Part shown: in pieces, positions 1 to 9,567 of the stretch
How positions within the stretch are numbered: position 1 is the first letter of the stretch
Layout: each line of letters begins with the position of its first letter
Source: Afifellaceae bacterium
GTDB lineage: Bacteria > Pseudomonadota > Alphaproteobacteria > Rhizobiales > Afifellaceae
Assembly (NCBI GenBank): GCA_028284625.1
Contig: JANQRH010000025.1
Span: 1 to 64,000 of the forward strand
Length of the DNA: 64,000 bases
Direction of reading: 5' to 3'
Notes under the pieces: generated by a model
Databases searched by the model: none
The model's input: the letters and a program-made list of their open reading frames with translations, nothing else
What the model was told of the DNA's origin: nothing
Program-made: the position numbers and the translations under genes

Positions 1-1080
1 GGCGAGGCCACCTCCGCCAGCGCCGCCCCACCCCCCCCGCCGGCCGCCGCTGAGCCGAGCCAAGCCGAGGAGCAGATCGAGGTGCCGGAAGGCACCGAAA
101 TGGTCGAGCAGACGGTGCGCGAGGCCCTCCGCGACGCCATGGCGGAGGAGATGCGCCGCGATGGCGAGGTTTTCGTGATGGGCGAGGAGGTGGCCGAATA
201 TCAGGGCGCCTACAAGGTCACGCAGGGGCTCCTGGACGAGTTCGGCGCCAAGCGCGTGATCGATACGCCGATCACCGAGCACGGCTTTGCCGGCCTTGGC
301 GTCGGCGCCGCCTTTGCCGGGCTGAAGCCGATCGTGGAGTTCATGACCTGGAACTTCGCCATGCAGGCGATGGACCACATCATCAATTCCGCCGCCAAGA
401 CGCTCTACATGGCCGGTGGGCAGATGGGCTGCCCCATCGTGTTCCGCGGGCCGAACGGCGCTGCCGCTCGCGTCGCCGCGCAGCACAGTCAGGATTACGC
501 GGCCTGGTACAGCCAGGTGCCGGGCCTGAAAGTCGTGCAGCCACACAGCGCCGCCGACGCCAAGGGGCTCTTGAAGGCGGCCATCCGCGATCCAAACCCG
601 ATCATCTTCCTGGAGAACGAGATTCTCTACGGCCAGAGCTTCGGCGTGCCCAAGCTTGACGATTTCGTGCTGCCCATCGGCAAGGCCAAAATCGCGCGCA
701 GTGGCGACGCCGCGACGATCGTCTCCTTCGGCATCGGCATGACCTACGCGCTGAAGGCGGCCGAGGCCCTGGCGGAAGAGGGGATTGCTGCGGAGGTGAT
801 CGATCTCAGGACCATCCGCCCGATGGACATCGACGCGGTCATCCGCTCCGTCCAGAAGACCAATCGCTGCGTGACGGTGGAGGAGGGCTGGCCGCAAAGC
901 TCCGTCGGCTCGCATATTTCAGCCGAGCTGATGAAGAAGGCCTTCGACTATTTGGACGCTCCGGTGGTCAACGTCACCGGCAAGGACGTGCCCATGCCTT
1001 ACGCCGCCAACCTGGAGAAACTGGCGCTGCCCTCCGTGAAGGAGGTGGTGGAGGCGGTGAAGAGCGTGAGCTATCGGTGA
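1..1080 (+). CDS. pdhB: Pyruvate dehydrogenase E1 component subunit beta (5' partial)
   Basis: The reading frame is open from base 1, so the N-terminus lies outside the window. The first about 25 visible residues are an Ala/Pro/Glu-rich linker, as found between the N-terminal lipoyl domain and the catalytic part of alphaproteobacterial E1 beta; the lipoyl domain itself would be upstream. The thiamine-diphosphate-binding transketolase-like half follows ([53 protein letters not shown]) and then the C-terminal transketolase domain ([20 protein letters not shown]). With E1 alpha it decarboxylates pyruvate and acetylates the lipoyl group of E2 in the cytoplasmic pyruvate dehydrogenase complex. The stop codon overlaps the next start (GTGA), and pdhC follows 550 bases on, so this is one operon. 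Confidence 0.96.
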   Translation, partial: GEATSASAAPPPPPAAAEPSQAEEQIEVPEGTEMVEQTVREALRDAMAEEMRRDGEVFVMGEEVAEYQGAYKVTQGLLDEFGAKRVIDTPITEHGFAGLGVGAAFAGLKPIVEFMTWNFAMQAMDHIINSAAKTLYMAGGQMGCPIVFRGPNGAAARVAAQHSQDYAAWYSQVPGLKVVQPHSAADAKGLLKAAIRDPNPIIFLENEILYGQSFGVPKLDDFVLPIGKAKIARSGDAATIVSFGIGMTYALKAAEALAEEGIAAEVIDLRTIRPMDIDAVIRSVQKTNRCVTVEEGWPQSSVGSHISAELMKKAFDYLDAPVVNVTGKDVPMPYAANLEKLALPSVKEVVEAVKSVSYR

Positions 1081-1532
1081 CCCCACTCATGGCCGCTGAA
1101 CTTGAAGGCGCTTGTCATTGCGGCGCCGTGTCGGTGGCGCTTCGGCTTTCGGGTCCGCCGTCGGCAACGGCGTTGCGTGCGTGCCAATGCAGCTTCTGCC
1201 GCCGTCACGGCGCCAAGACGCTCGCCGACCCTGAGGGGATGCTGACGATACGGGCCGAGCCCGGCACGGTCCGGCGCTACCGGTTCGGGCTGAAGACCGC
1301 CGACTTTCTGCTCTGCGAAGGCTGCGGCTGCTATATCGCAGCGATAGCGGAGGCAGGAGGCGAACAGCGCGCGACGCTCAACGTAGCCGGCGTTGGCCTT
1401 CCCGAATTCTCTGGTCGTGAAGCTCAGCCGGTGAGCTACGACGATGAGGACACGGCCGACCGGATGGGCCGGCGGATGCGGAACTGGATGCCCGTCGAAG
1501 TGCTTGAGCGCCGGCACGCCGTGGCAGTTTGA
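1077..1532 (+). CDS. GFA/CENP-V domain protein (glutathione-dependent formaldehyde-activating family)
   Basis: A 151-residue protein with the zinc-binding pattern of the GFA family: ACHCGAVS near residue 12, [10 protein letters not shown] near residue 37 and [10 protein letters not shown] near residue 80. Members bind zinc in a Mss4-like fold; the founding enzyme was proposed to speed formation of S-hydroxymethylglutathione, but most members have no known substrate. The GTG start overlaps the pdhB stop by four bases; an ATG at 1089 is an alternative that loses only four residues. It sits between pdhB and pdhC on the same strand, so it is probably co-transcribed with the pyruvate dehydrogenase genes. 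The family call is firm; the function is not. Confidence 0.85.
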   Translation: MTPLMAAELEGACHCGAVSVALRLSGPPSATALRACQCSFCRRHGAKTLADPEGMLTIRAEPGTVRRYRFGLKTADFLLCEGCGCYIAAIAEAGGEQRATLNVAGVGLPEFSGREAQPVSYDDEDTADRMGRRMRNWMPVEVLERRHAVAV

Positions 1533-1629
1533 CATGAGAAGGTCGCCACGAATGATGCAGAGAACACGCAGGCACACCACTTACGCCGATCTTGAGGAAC
1601 GGCCGCACCTGTTCGTCGGAGACCGATAG

Positions 1630-2979
1630 ATGCCCATCAACATCCTCATGCCCGCGCTGTCGCCGACCATGGAGGTCGGCAACCTCGCCAAATGGCTGGT
1701 GAAGGAGGGCGACCAGGTCGCCGCCGGCGATGTCATTGCCGAGATTGAGACCGACAAGGCCACGATGGAGGTGGAGGCCGTCGACGAGGGCACCATCGCC
1801 AAGATCATCGTGGCGGAAGGCGCCGCCGATGTGCCGGTCAACGACGTGATCGCCGTACTTGCGGGCGACGGCGAGGATGCCGGCGAAGCAGCCGCGTCTT
1901 TCAAGGCCACGCCGCCCGCAGCCGCGGCAGTAGAGGCTCCGGCGGCGGCATCCGCGCCGAATGGTCAGCCTGAGGCGCCGCCCGCCTCGGACGGACAACA
2001 AGCATCCGCCGGACCAAAAGAGGCCGCTCCTGCGCCCAAGAAGCCCAACGGCGACGGCCGCATCTTCGCCTCGCCGCTCGCCAAACGTCTCGCTGCGGAG
2101 AACAAGCTCGACCTGGCGCTGCTGAGCGGTACCGGCCCGCATGGGCGGATCGTCCAGCGCGACATCGAAGCGGCGCTGAAGAGCGGCGTCGGCAAGGCTG
2201 CGCCGGCCGCAGCGCCTGCCGCGGCTACTCTGCCGCAGGGCATGGCCGACCAGCAGATCCTGGCGCTCTACGAGGAGGGCTCCTACGAAGTCGTCCCGCA
2301 CGATTCCATCCGCAAGATAATCGCCAAGCGTCTGGTCGAAGCGAAGACGACGATCCCGCATTTCTACCTGACGATCGAGTGCCGCCTCGACAAGCTGCTG
2401 GCGCTCCGTGGCGACATCAACGCGGCAGCACCGGAGGTCGACGGCCAGCCCGCCTACAAGGTCTCGGTCAACGACATGGTGATCAAAGCGCTGGCCAAGG
2501 CGCTGATGGACGTGCCTGACGCCAACGTCACTTGGACGGAAGGCGGTATGCTGAAGCACACCCGCGCCGATGTCGGCGTCGCCGTCTCCATACCCGGCGG
2601 CCTGATCACGCCGGTCGTGCGTCACGCCGAGACCAAGACGCTGTCGGAGATCGCCAACGAGATGAAGGACCTCGCCGCGCGTGCGCGCAAGAAGCGCCTG
2701 GCGCCGGAGGAATATCAGGGCGGCTCCACCGCCGTTTCCAATCTCGGCATGTTCGGCGTCAAGGACTTCTCCGCCGTCATCAATCCGCCGCATGCGACAA
2801 TCCTGGCAGTCGGCGCCGGCGAGAAGCGCGTTATCATCGAGGACGGCAACATGGTGGCGGCCACGATGATGAGTGTAACGCTGTCGACTGACCACCGTGC
2901 TGTCGACGGCGCGCTCGGCGCGGAATTGCTTGCCGCGTTCAAACGTTACATCGAGGCGCCGGCGGGCATGCTGGCGTGA
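1630..2979 (+). CDS. pdhC: Dihydrolipoamide acetyltransferase, pyruvate dehydrogenase E2
   Basis: 449 residues, normal for an E2 with one lipoyl domain. Order: lipoyl domain at 1-75 with the modified lysine in [11 protein letters not shown]; a long Ala/Pro linker; the peripheral-subunit-binding domain at about 140-180 ([25 protein letters not shown]); a second linker; and the catalytic acetyltransferase domain from about 215 with the active-site motif [14 protein letters not shown] near the C-terminus. It transfers the acetyl group to CoA and forms the core of the complex. The 97-base spacer after the GFA gene holds only a 25-codon open frame (1552-1629) with no support as a gene. No E3 (lpd) gene follows within the window. 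Confidence 0.97.
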   Translation: MPINILMPALSPTMEVGNLAKWLVKEGDQVAAGDVIAEIETDKATMEVEAVDEGTIAKIIVAEGAADVPVNDVIAVLAGDGEDAGEAAASFKATPPAAAAVEAPAAASAPNGQPEAPPASDGQQASAGPKEAAPAPKKPNGDGRIFASPLAKRLAAENKLDLALLSGTGPHGRIVQRDIEAALKSGVGKAAPAAAPAAATLPQGMADQQILALYEEGSYEVVPHDSIRKIIAKRLVEAKTTIPHFYLTIECRLDKLLALRGDINAAAPEVDGQPAYKVSVNDMVIKALAKALMDVPDANVTWTEGGMLKHTRADVGVAVSIPGGLITPVVRHAETKTLSEIANEMKDLAARARKKRLAPEEYQGGSTAVSNLGMFGVKDFSAVINPPHATILAVGAGEKRVIIEDGNMVAATMMSVTLSTDHRAVDGALGAELLAAFKRYIEAPAGMLA

Positions 2980-3018
2980 TTGCCGAACGTCTCAAGTGAC
3001 ACGAAACAGGAGGTGCGA

Positions 3019-3456
3019 ATGCCGACGATCAAGCGCAGTGCGGAAGCCATTTGGAAGGGCGGCGGCCCGGACGGAACCGGAACGCTGACGACCGACAGCG
3101 GCACGCTGTCGGGGACCGCCTATTCCGCCGGCATGCGCTTCGGCGACGACAAGGGCACCAATCCTGAAGAGCTGGTGGCTGCCGCGCACGCCGGCTGTTT
3201 CAACATGGCGCTGGCCTTCGGCCTCACCGGCGCCGGCCACGCGCCGGAGGAGCTTACGACGACCGCTGTCGTGGCGATTGAGAAGGACAATGGCGGCTGG
3301 ACCATCAAGTCCAGTGCGCTGACGCTGAAGGGCAAAGTGCCGGGCATGACCGCCGAGGCCTTCAAGGAGGCGGCCGAGGGCGCCAAGGCCGGCTGTCCCA
3401 TCTCGCGGCTCTATGCTGGTGCTGAGATCACGCTCGACGCGGAGCTGGTGGGCTAG
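3019..3456 (+). CDS. OsmC family peroxiredoxin
   Basis: A 145-residue OsmC/Ohr-fold protein. The two redox cysteines are visible in HAGCFNMAL and KAGCPISRLY, and the N-terminal region (AEAIWKGGGPDGTGTL) is typical of the OsmC branch. OsmC proteins reduce organic hydroperoxides in the cytoplasm using thiol donors. The ATG at 3019 is chosen because AGGAGGT lies just upstream; an upstream in-frame codon at 2980 has no such site. It follows pdhC by 39 bases and may be read through from it. An internal AT-poor gap with a palindromic repeat separates it from the next, convergent operon. Confidence 0.93.
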   Translation: MPTIKRSAEAIWKGGGPDGTGTLTTDSGTLSGTAYSAGMRFGDDKGTNPEELVAAAHAGCFNMALAFGLTGAGHAPEELTTTAVVAIEKDNGGWTIKSSALTLKGKVPGMTAEAFKEAAEGAKAGCPISRLYAGAEITLDAELVG

Positions 3457-3480
3457 ATCGGGTTCGCCTTCCTGATGTCT

Positions 3481-3577
3481 TCATGCCCGGACTTGATCCG
3501 GGCATCCATTCCTCTCCCCTGGCGACAAGTACAATCGTTCCAGAGTGGATTGCCGGGTCAAGCCCGGCAATGACGAC
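3481..3577. repeat. Interspersed palindromic repeat, copy 1
   Basis: Two hairpins face each other: a left arm containing ATGCCCGGACTTGATCCGGG and a right arm containing TTGCCGGGTCAAGCCCGGCA ending in ATGACGAC. The same element recurs at 15461-15560 (inverted) and 32531-32630. It belongs to the short intergenic palindromes abundant in rhizobial genomes. It lies between the convergent osmC-type and metal-transporter genes and could also help end both transcripts. Confidence 0.85.
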
Positions 3578-3609
3578 AGAGGGTGGTTTCTCTGATGTGG
3601 GCGGGGCAA

Positions 3610-4467
3610 CTAAGCCTTCGCCTCCGCCTCGATCATCTGCCGTGACGCGCGCCGGTTCAGCGCGAGGCGGCGGACGAAGGCGATGATGAACAATCCGGTC
3701 AGGATAAGGACGATGGTCGGCGCCGGCGCGCTGTCGAGGAAGAAGCTGAGATAGGTGCCGAAGAGCATCGACGCCATACACACGCCGACAGCGGTGATCA
3801 GCATGGTGCCGAAGCTGCGCACGATTAAAAAGGCAATCGCCCCCGGCGCAATCAGAAGGCCGATCGCGAGGATCAGCCCGGCGGCCGAGAGCGTGGCGAC
3901 GATCGTCAAGGACAGCGCCGCCAGCAATCCGTAATGCAGCCAGCTCGCTCTGAGGCCCGATGCCTGCGCCTGAGCCGGGTCGAAGCTGTGCAGGAGCAGA
4001 TCGCGCCACTTGGCGAGGATCGCGGCGGAGACGGCCAGCGAGATCAGTCCGGCCGTCCACAACTCGTCCGCCTCCACGCCTAGCATGTTGCCGAAGAGGA
4101 TGTGATCGAGATGCGCGTTCGTCTCAATCGAGACGTAAAGCACGATGCCGATGGCGAACATGCCGGAGAACACCACACCCATCACCGTGTCGCGTTTGAC
4201 GCGGCTGTTCTGCGACAGATAGCCGGTGGCGAGCGCACAAAACATGCCCGCCGCGAAGGCGCCGAGGATGAGCGGAAAACCTAGGATATACGCCAGGACG
4301 ATGCCCGGCAGCACCGAATGGCTGACCGCGTCGCCCATCAGCGCCCAACCCTTCAGCACGAGGAAGCAGGATAGGAGCGCCGTCGGCACAGCAACGATCA
4401 TGCAGATGAAGAAGGCGTTCTGCATGAAGCCGAAGGTGAACGGCAGGAGGAGCGTCTCAAGGTCCAT
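3610..4467 (-). CDS. sitD: Manganese/iron/zinc ABC transporter permease (second permease)
   Basis: A 285-residue ABC-3 family integral membrane permease with about eight hydrophobic segments. It starts FGFMQNAFFICMIVAVPTALL and has the family pattern GWALMGDAVSHSVLPGI after the second helix. The ATG at 4467 is preceded by GAGGAGCG and overlaps the end of the other permease by 11 bases. It is the last gene of a four-gene operon (binding protein, ATPase, two permeases) laid out like sitABCD. Such systems import Mn2+ or Fe2+, sometimes Zn2+, across the inner membrane. The metal cannot be fixed from the permease alone. Confidence 0.9.
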   Translation of the reverse strand: MDLETLLLPFTFGFMQNAFFICMIVAVPTALLSCFLVLKGWALMGDAVSHSVLPGIVLAYILGFPLILGAFAAGMFCALATGYLSQNSRVKRDTVMGVVFSGMFAIGIVLYVSIETNAHLDHILFGNMLGVEADELWTAGLISLAVSAAILAKWRDLLLHSFDPAQAQASGLRASWLHYGLLAALSLTIVATLSAAGLILAIGLLIAPGAIAFLIVRSFGTMLITAVGVCMASMLFGTYLSFFLDSAPAPTIVLILTGLFIIAFVRRLALNRRASRQMIEAEAKA

Positions 4468-5362
4468 GCGGCGCTCCTCTGGTGTTTGCCAGCCCGCCGG
4501 CTTGCGGCGGCACGCTGATCGCGTTGGCGGCTCTTCGACGAGAGGCAAGGAGCCCGTGTTTGGGCGCAAACACGAAGGCGGCGAGGAAGACCAGCGTCTG
4601 CAGCGTAACGATGATGCCGCCCGTCGCTCCGTCGAGGAAATAGCTCACATAGGCGCCGACGAAGCTCGTCGTCGCGCCGATGACGACGGAAAGAAGAACC
4701 AGCCGTGGAAACCGGTCCGACAGGAGATAGGCCGTGGCGCCCGGCGTCACGACCATGGCGATCACCAAAAGCGCGCCGACCGTCTGCATCGCCGCCACCA
4801 CGGAGGCCGACAGAAGCACGAAGAACACCGCCTTGAGCAGACCCGGCCGCAAACCGATGGAGCGCGCGTGGTTCTCGTCGAAGAAGGTGACCATCAGATC
4901 CTTCCACTTGGCGATGAGCACTGCCAGGGAAACGAAGCCGATGATCGCGAGCTGGAGCGTGTCGCCCGGCGAGATCGCCAGGATGTTGCCCATCGTGATG
5001 GTCTGGATGCTGACGGAGATCGGGTTCACCGATGCGATGAAGAGGCCGAGGCCGAAGAACGACGTGAAGATCAACCCGATGATCACATCGATCTTCAGGC
5101 CGGAGCGTTCCGAAATGAAGAGCATCGCGCCCGCCGCCAGCCCCCCGGCGGCGAACGCGCCGAGTGCGAAGGGAAGGCCAAGCAAATAGGCGCCCGCCAC
5201 GCCCGGCACGACGGAATGCGCCAGCGCATCGCCGATGAGTGACCACCCCTTCAGCATCAGATAGGCGGACAGGAACGCGCAGACCCCGCCCACCAGAGCG
5301 GAGACCCACATGGCGTTGGTCATGTAGGAATAGCCGAACGGCTCAAACAACGTCGCGATCAC
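4457..5362 (-). CDS. sitC: Manganese/iron/zinc ABC transporter permease (first permease)
   Basis: A 301-residue ABC-3 family permease, homologous along its whole length to the following gene product (compare [19 protein letters not shown] with the matching motif there). Multiple membrane helices alternate with short loops. It begins with GTG at 5362, overlapping the ATPase stop by four bases, with GAGGAG immediately upstream. The two permeases probably form a heterodimeric channel. The translational coupling to both neighbours argues for equal expression of the membrane and ATPase parts. Confidence 0.9.
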   Translation of the reverse strand: MIATLFEPFGYSYMTNAMWVSALVGGVCAFLSAYLMLKGWSLIGDALAHSVVPGVAGAYLLGLPFALGAFAAGGLAAGAMLFISERSGLKIDVIIGLIFTSFFGLGLFIASVNPISVSIQTITMGNILAISPGDTLQLAIIGFVSLAVLIAKWKDLMVTFFDENHARSIGLRPGLLKAVFFVLLSASVVAAMQTVGALLVIAMVVTPGATAYLLSDRFPRLVLLSVVIGATTSFVGAYVSYFLDGATGGIIVTLQTLVFLAAFVFAPKHGLLASRRRAANAISVPPQAGGLANTRGAPHGP

Positions 5363-6291
5363 TCCTCGCCCTCGCTGCGCACCGTGCGTTCGCCATATTG
5401 AACGAACGGCCGCTCATCATCGGTGAGGATCGTCACTTCGCGCGTGTCGGTGTCGTCATGCAGCGCGTCGCCGCCGAGCGTGAAGTGACGCAGCACGCCG
5501 CCAAAGGCGCGCTCAAGATTCTCGCGGGTGAAGGTCGTCTTGGTCGGGCCGAAGGCGAGAACCGTGCCTTTGATCAGAATGACTCGGTCGCAGAATTCCG
5601 GAACGGAGCCGAGATTGTGCGTCGAGACGAGCATGACGCGGCCCTCGTCGCGCAGCTCGCGCAATAGCGCGACGATCTGCGCTTCGGTCTTCACGTCGAC
5701 GCCGGTGAACGGCTCGTCGAGCAGGATGACCTGGCCATCTTGCGCCAATGCCCGCGCCAAAAACACGCGCTTGCGCTGTCCGCCCGACAGCTCGCCGATC
5801 TGGCGATGGCGATAGTCCTGCATGTCGACCCGGGCGAGCGCCTGATCGACGGCCTTGTAATCGGCGGCCGACGGGCGGCGCAGAAACCCCATATGACCGT
5901 AGCGGCCCATCATCACCACGTCCTCAACGAGGACCGGGAAGCTCCAGTCGACTTCCTCGGATTGCGGAACGTACGCCACCAATCGGTCGCGCAGTGCCTG
6001 CCGGACGGAGCCGCCGAGCAGGCGGATCTCGCCTTTGGCGGCGGGGACAAATCCCATGATCGCCTTGAACAGCGTTGATTTTCCCGCGCCGTTGACGCCG
6101 ACCAGCGCGGTGACCGTGCCGCGGGGAATCTCAAAGCCGACGTCGAAAAGGGCCGTCTGCCCGTTGCGATAGGTGACCGTGACGTCGTCGGCCGCAATGC
6201 CAACGCCGGGCGCAGGGCCGGCGTTGGACGTCTCCGCCTGTTGTGCGATGTCGCTTGGCTTGTCGAGCATGGGATTGGCTTCGGCGTACAT
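5359..6291 (-). CDS. sitB: Manganese/iron/zinc ABC transporter ATP-binding protein
   Basis: A 310-residue ABC ATPase. Walker A is GVNGAGKST near residue 70, the Q-loop lies in [10 protein letters not shown], the signature is LSGGQRKR and Walker B is [12 protein letters not shown], with the switch histidine in VSTHNLG. A C-terminal tail of about 50 residues rich in Asp/Arg follows the domain. It energises the metal importer. The start at 6291 is uncertain: no good ribosome site is seen there or at the ATG at 6270, and the first about 25 residues are not part of the ABC domain. Confidence 0.93.
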   Translation of the reverse strand: MYAEANPMLDKPSDIAQQAETSNAGPAPGVGIAADDVTVTYRNGQTALFDVGFEIPRGTVTALVGVNGAGKSTLFKAIMGFVPAAKGEIRLLGGSVRQALRDRLVAYVPQSEEVDWSFPVLVEDVVMMGRYGHMGFLRRPSAADYKAVDQALARVDMQDYRHRQIGELSGGQRKRVFLARALAQDGQVILLDEPFTGVDVKTEAQIVALLRELRDEGRVMLVSTHNLGSVPEFCDRVILIKGTVLAFGPTKTTFTRENLERAFGGVLRHFTLGGDALHDDTDTREVTILTDDERPFVQYGERTVRSEGEE

Positions 6292-6368
6292 GACGCGACG
6301 CAGCCGCCGTTCGCCGCCAGGCGATCGGCAAGCTGCGAAATAGGAGCCTAAAGTGCCGGCCCTGCGCG

Positions 6369-7271
6369 TCAGTTCACAGCGGCATTCAGTCCTTCTGCAA
6401 TGGTTCGTGACGTGACCGTCAGGAGATCCAGATAGGTCGGAACCGGCCCGCCGGCCTCGCTCAGCGAGTCGACATAAAGCACGCCGCCATATTTCGCGCC
6501 GGTTTCCCGGGCGACCTGCTCTGCCGGGGCGGTGTTAACGGTGCTTTCGCAAAAGACGACGGGGATGTCGTTCGTCCGAACGCCGTCGATGACGCTGCGC
6601 ACCTGCTGCGGCGTGCCGACCTGATCGGCGTTCATCGGCCAGAGATAAAGCTCCTTCATGCCGAAATCGCGGGCGAGATAGCTGAACGCGCCCTCGCAGG
6701 TCACCAGCCAGCGCTCGCTTTCGGGAATCTGCGCGATCTGCGCACGCAGCGGCTCGATCGTGACCCGCAGTCGGTCCTTATAGGCACCGGCGTTCTTGAC
6801 GTAGATCGCGGCGTTCTCCGGATCGTGCTCGGCAAAGGCTTCGACGATGTTGTCGATATAGATCAGCGCATTATCGAGGCCCATCCAGGCGTGCGGGTTG
6901 GGCTTGCCCTCATAAGAGCCCGACGCAATGGAGATCGGGTCGATGCCGTCGGTCAGCGTCACGGAGGGCACGCCGTCGAGGTTGGCGAGGAACTGCTCGA
7001 ACCAAAGCTCAAGGTTCATGCCGTTCCACAGGATCAGATCGGCGTCGCTGGCGCGCACGATGTCCTGCGGCGTGGGTTCATAGCCGTGAATCTCCGCGCC
7101 CGGCTTGGTGACGGACACCACATCGGCCGCGTCGCCGGCGACATTAGCGGCCATGTCGGCGAGCACGGTGAACGTGGTCACGACTTTGAGCCGGCCGTCA
7201 TCGGCAATAGCGGCGGTCGCGAAGCAGGCAAGCACCGCCGCTGAGGCGAGGCGCAGGAACGGCTGGATCAT
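6369..7271 (-). CDS. sitA: Metal ABC transporter periplasmic binding protein
   Basis: A 300-residue cluster A-I (ZnuA/SitA-type) binding protein with a signal peptide ending near residue 21 (ATAAIA). Metal-site segments are visible: [18 protein letters not shown], the Glu in [13 protein letters not shown] and the Asp in YVDSLS. The short acid-free loop after the first His (no His-rich insert) favours Mn/Fe over Zn. The ATG at 7271 is preceded by GGAGAG, and longer versions starting upstream run into the operator region. It is the first gene of the operon, followed by the ATPase after 77 bases. Confidence 0.92.
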   Translation of the reverse strand: MIQPFLRLASAAVLACFATAAIADDGRLKVVTTFTVLADMAANVAGDAADVVSVTKPGAEIHGYEPTPQDIVRASDADLILWNGMNLELWFEQFLANLDGVPSVTLTDGIDPISIASGSYEGKPNPHAWMGLDNALIYIDNIVEAFAEHDPENAAIYVKNAGAYKDRLRVTIEPLRAQIAQIPESERWLVTCEGAFSYLARDFGMKELYLWPMNADQVGTPQQVRSVIDGVRTNDIPVVFCESTVNTAPAEQVARETGAKYGGVLYVDSLSEAGGPVPTYLDLLTVTSRTIAEGLNAAVN

Positions 7272-7307
7272 CCATCTCTCCGATACCGATCGATCCACAG
7301 AACGTAA

Positions 7308-7328
7308 TGCAAATGCGAGCCATTTGCA
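7308..7328. promoter_or_regulatory. Palindromic operator candidate (Mur/Fur-type) upstream of the metal importer
   Basis: A perfect 8-base inverted repeat, TGCAAATG and CATTTGCA, separated by five bases and centred about 47 bases before the binding-protein start. Position and base content resemble the sites used by the manganese-sensing Fur homologue Mur upstream of rhizobial sit operons. A weaker dyad follows at 7333-7353. The assignment to Mur is inference. Confidence 0.6.
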
Positions 7329-7403
7329 ACAAGGATGCGATTTAGACGCATTCCGAGATTCGACTTCGGTTAGTCGGTTCTTCGATAGGGAGAGGGCGGA
7401 ATG

Positions 7404-7430
7404 CAAAACGCCCCGCGAACGGGGCGCTTT
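7404..7430 (-). terminator. Rho-independent terminator after the mucR homologue
   Basis: A 7-base-pair stem CGCCCCG/CGGGGCG with a CGAA loop lies 30 bases after the mucR-type stop. Read on the minus strand it is followed by GCGTTTTG, a short T run. Confidence 0.75.
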
Positions 7431-7458
7431 GAGTGGGGCATGAGCAAAGGTTGTGGGT

Positions 7459-7896
7459 TTACTTGCGCTTGCGCCCGCGACCCTTCTTTGCCGGCGCCGC
7501 CTTGCGCCCGAGGCCCATACGCTTCGCCAGATCGGAGCGCGCCTTCGCATAGTTCGGCGCCACCATCGGGTAGTCGCGCGGCAGGCCCCACTTGGCCCGG
7601 TATTCGTCAGGCGTCATGCCGTAGGTGCCTTGAAGATGCCGCTTGAGCGACTTGAACTTGCGGCCGTCCTCCAACGAGACGATGTAGTCGGGCGTCACCG
7701 ACTTGCGGATCGGCACGGCCGGCACGAGCGGAACCTGCTCCGGCTCTGCCGCTGCGGCAGGGGCACGCACAAGCGCGGTGTGGACGTCCTCGATCAGTTT
7801 GCTCAGCGCACCCGCATCAACGGTATTATTGCTCACATAAGCAGAAACAATATCGGCGGTGAGTTGCACGATATCTTCGCGGTCAACAGCTTCCAT
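7459..7896 (-). CDS. MucR/Ros family transcriptional regulator lacking zinc ligands
   Basis: A 145-residue protein with the MucR/Ros DNA-binding region at about 65-125: [18 protein letters not shown], then [14 protein letters not shown], and a Lys/Arg-rich tail. MucR proteins repress exopolysaccharide, motility and virulence genes by binding AT-rich promoters. Aligned with Ros, the two zinc cysteines are Ser and Asp here and the last histidine is Tyr; only the first histidine remains. Zinc-free Ros/MucR homologues are known (in Mesorhizobium), so it may still fold. The start at 7896 is chosen for AAAGGGACA upstream and the usual N-terminus. A gene-free 268-base region upstream could hold its regulatory sites. 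Confidence 0.9.
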   Translation of the reverse strand: MEAVDREDIVQLTADIVSAYVSNNTVDAGALSKLIEDVHTALVRAPAAAAEPEQVPLVPAVPIRKSVTPDYIVSLEDGRKFKSLKRHLQGTYGMTPDEYRAKWGLPRDYPMVAPNYAKARSDLAKRMGLGRKAAPAKKGRGRKRK

Positions 7897-8164
7897 TTCT
7901 TGTCCCTTTGTGAAGTGCCGCAGCCTTGTGGGAAATTCCAAGTGCAGCAATGGCAGTGGATTACTTCGCAATAAAGCGCCATGCAAGAATGGTATTAAGG
8001 AAACTTGTGAACATAACCTCCATGCCAGGGGCGGAAGGAGATCATTTCTCGCGTTAAAATAGAAATGGTATGCTAAGGGCGGTCGTTTTCAAGTTCAGGC
8101 CGGGCGACCCGCGGGAATTCACGCAAGGCTGATCTAGAAAAATACACGGAAAACGCCGTTGCCG

Positions 8165-8827
8165 TTAGCCGGCTTCTCTGTAACTGGCCATCGCGCGCGC
8201 CGCTTGGGCGACGTCGTTCCACAGCTCGCGCATCTCCAACGTCGCTGGTCCGGCCTTCTCAAACTCGGTGACTGCCTGACCGGAGGCGAGCGCGTGGGCA
8301 TAGACCGCACGCTGCGCCACGGCGCCCCGCCACACCGGCGCACCCATGTCGCGAATGGATTTCCGCGCCGCGCTGACGATCGGCGATTCCAGAATGCCGC
8401 GCTTTGGCGGCACCGCATTGAGCGCCACGAAGAATGGCCGCCGAACACGCCTGGCCGCGGCGATCGTGTTGGGAACGGCGGAGAGGTCGAACAACGCAGC
8501 GCGGGTCGGGATCAGCACCAGCGTTGCCGCCCGCATGATCGCTGCGACCGTCTCGTCGGCCTGCGGGGGCCCGTCGATGAACGCCCACTGGACGTGACCG
8601 TTGCTGCGGGCAGTCTCCAGCACGTTTTCAAGCTCATCGACATGACAGGAGACGTGCAGAGGCGTCGCCGATTCACGGAGATCGTGCCACACGCTGAGCG
8701 AACCCTGCGCGTCGGTGTCGACCAACAAAGCAGGTGCGTCCGCCGCGTCGGCCAAGGTGGCCAGGTTGACCGCGAACGTGCTTTTTCCCGCCCCGCCTTT
8801 CTGCGAGGCGATGGCGACGACATACAT
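8165..8827 (-). CDS. ParA/MinD-family P-loop ATPase (orphan)
   Basis: A 220-residue deviant Walker A ATPase. The P-loop SQKGGAGKST is near residue 8, the A' segment is VDTDAQGS and Walker B is WAFIDGPPQ. These residues fit ParA-like ATPases that position DNA or protein cargo. No parB or partner gene adjoins it, it is shorter than chromosomal ParA (about 260), and genes on either side are unrelated, so it is not the chromosome-partitioning ParA. It could serve a small plasmid-like or protein-positioning role. No strong ribosome site is seen before the ATG. Confidence 0.85.
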   Translation of the reverse strand: MYVVAIASQKGGAGKSTFAVNLATLADAADAPALLVDTDAQGSLSVWHDLRESATPLHVSCHVDELENVLETARSNGHVQWAFIDGPPQADETVAAIMRAATLVLIPTRAALFDLSAVPNTIAAARRVRRPFFVALNAVPPKRGILESPIVSAARKSIRDMGAPVWRGAVAQRAVYAHALASGQAVTEFEKAGPATLEMRELWNDVAQAARAMASYREAG

Positions 8828-8942
8828 CCCGTCTCAGCCCAGCCCCAAGTTCATCCTACAGTGTATACTAAGCAACGGGCAAAGCGCCACGCAGGAGTTA
8901 AGGGCTGGGCAAAGCTGCTTTTTTGGGTCTCAGCCGTGCCGG

Positions 8943-9494
8943 TCAGTTACGCCATTTGATTGAGCAGCCGATGGAGGGAACCTGGTCCTCCGGGCCCTGA
9001 CCGGTCTTTGCGATCTGCAGCATGGCCTCCAGGAGCTCGCGCGTCTCATCCCCGGTCGGCGTGCCGGAGCCGGCGCTGTCGAGCCGCCCGTGATATTTGA
9101 GGGCGCCGTCGCGATCGAAGCCGAACAGGTCAGGCGTGCACACCGCGCCGTAGGCGCGAGCGGTCTCCTGCGTCTCGTCGATCACATAGGGAAAGGTCAT
9201 GCCATTCTCGCTGGCAAAGACCTTCATGTTGTCGAAGGAATCGGCCGGATAGGTCTCCGTGTCGTTCGGCATGATCGCCACGCAGCCGATTCCAGCATCC
9301 TGCAGCGCGCGGCAGTCCTCCACGAGGCGCCCAATGATCGCTTTGACGTAGGGGCAGTGGTTGCAGATGAACGCAACCAGCGTTCCGGCCTCGCCGCGAA
9401 TGTCGGCCAGGCTGTATTGGCGACCGTCGGTCCCCTTGAGATTGAAATCGATGAGCTCAGTCGTGCCCTGGCTCTGATCGGACTGCGTCGGCAT
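8943..9494 (-). CDS. Thioredoxin-like/AhpC-TSA family protein
   Basis: A 183-residue thioredoxin-fold protein of the PRX-like-1 group. The N-terminus has the strand pattern FNLKGTDGRQYSLADI, followed by the active-site segment FICNHCPYVKAI with a CxxC pair, and later VCTPDLFGFDRDG with the cis-proline. There is no signal peptide, so it is cytoplasmic. Members probably act as thiol reductases or peroxidases. The ATG at 9494 is chosen because GGGGAGG lies six bases upstream. Confidence 0.88.
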   Translation of the reverse strand: MPTQSDQSQGTTELIDFNLKGTDGRQYSLADIRGEAGTLVAFICNHCPYVKAIIGRLVEDCRALQDAGIGCVAIMPNDTETYPADSFDNMKVFASENGMTFPYVIDETQETARAYGAVCTPDLFGFDRDGALKYHGRLDSAGSGTPTGDETRELLEAMLQIAKTGQGPEDQVPSIGCSIKWRN

Positions 9495-9567
9495 TGGAAC
9501 CTCCCCGCAAGCATTTGCCGGGGGAGGTGCCACTCCATGCGATCAGTTTCAAGCCGGGTGTGGGCGC

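Noticed and set aside
1552-1629. 25-codon open frame before pdhC
   Set aside because: Too short to judge; no clear ribosome site and no Leu- or other residue-run suggesting a leader.
1378-2895. Long minus-strand open frame (505 codons) across pdhC
   Set aside because: It is antisense to a firmly identified gene, its Arg/Asp/His-rich product fits a GC-rich shadow frame, and no motif is seen.
8165-8827. Chromosome-partitioning ParA
   Set aside because: No parB or parS sites nearby and the protein is too short.
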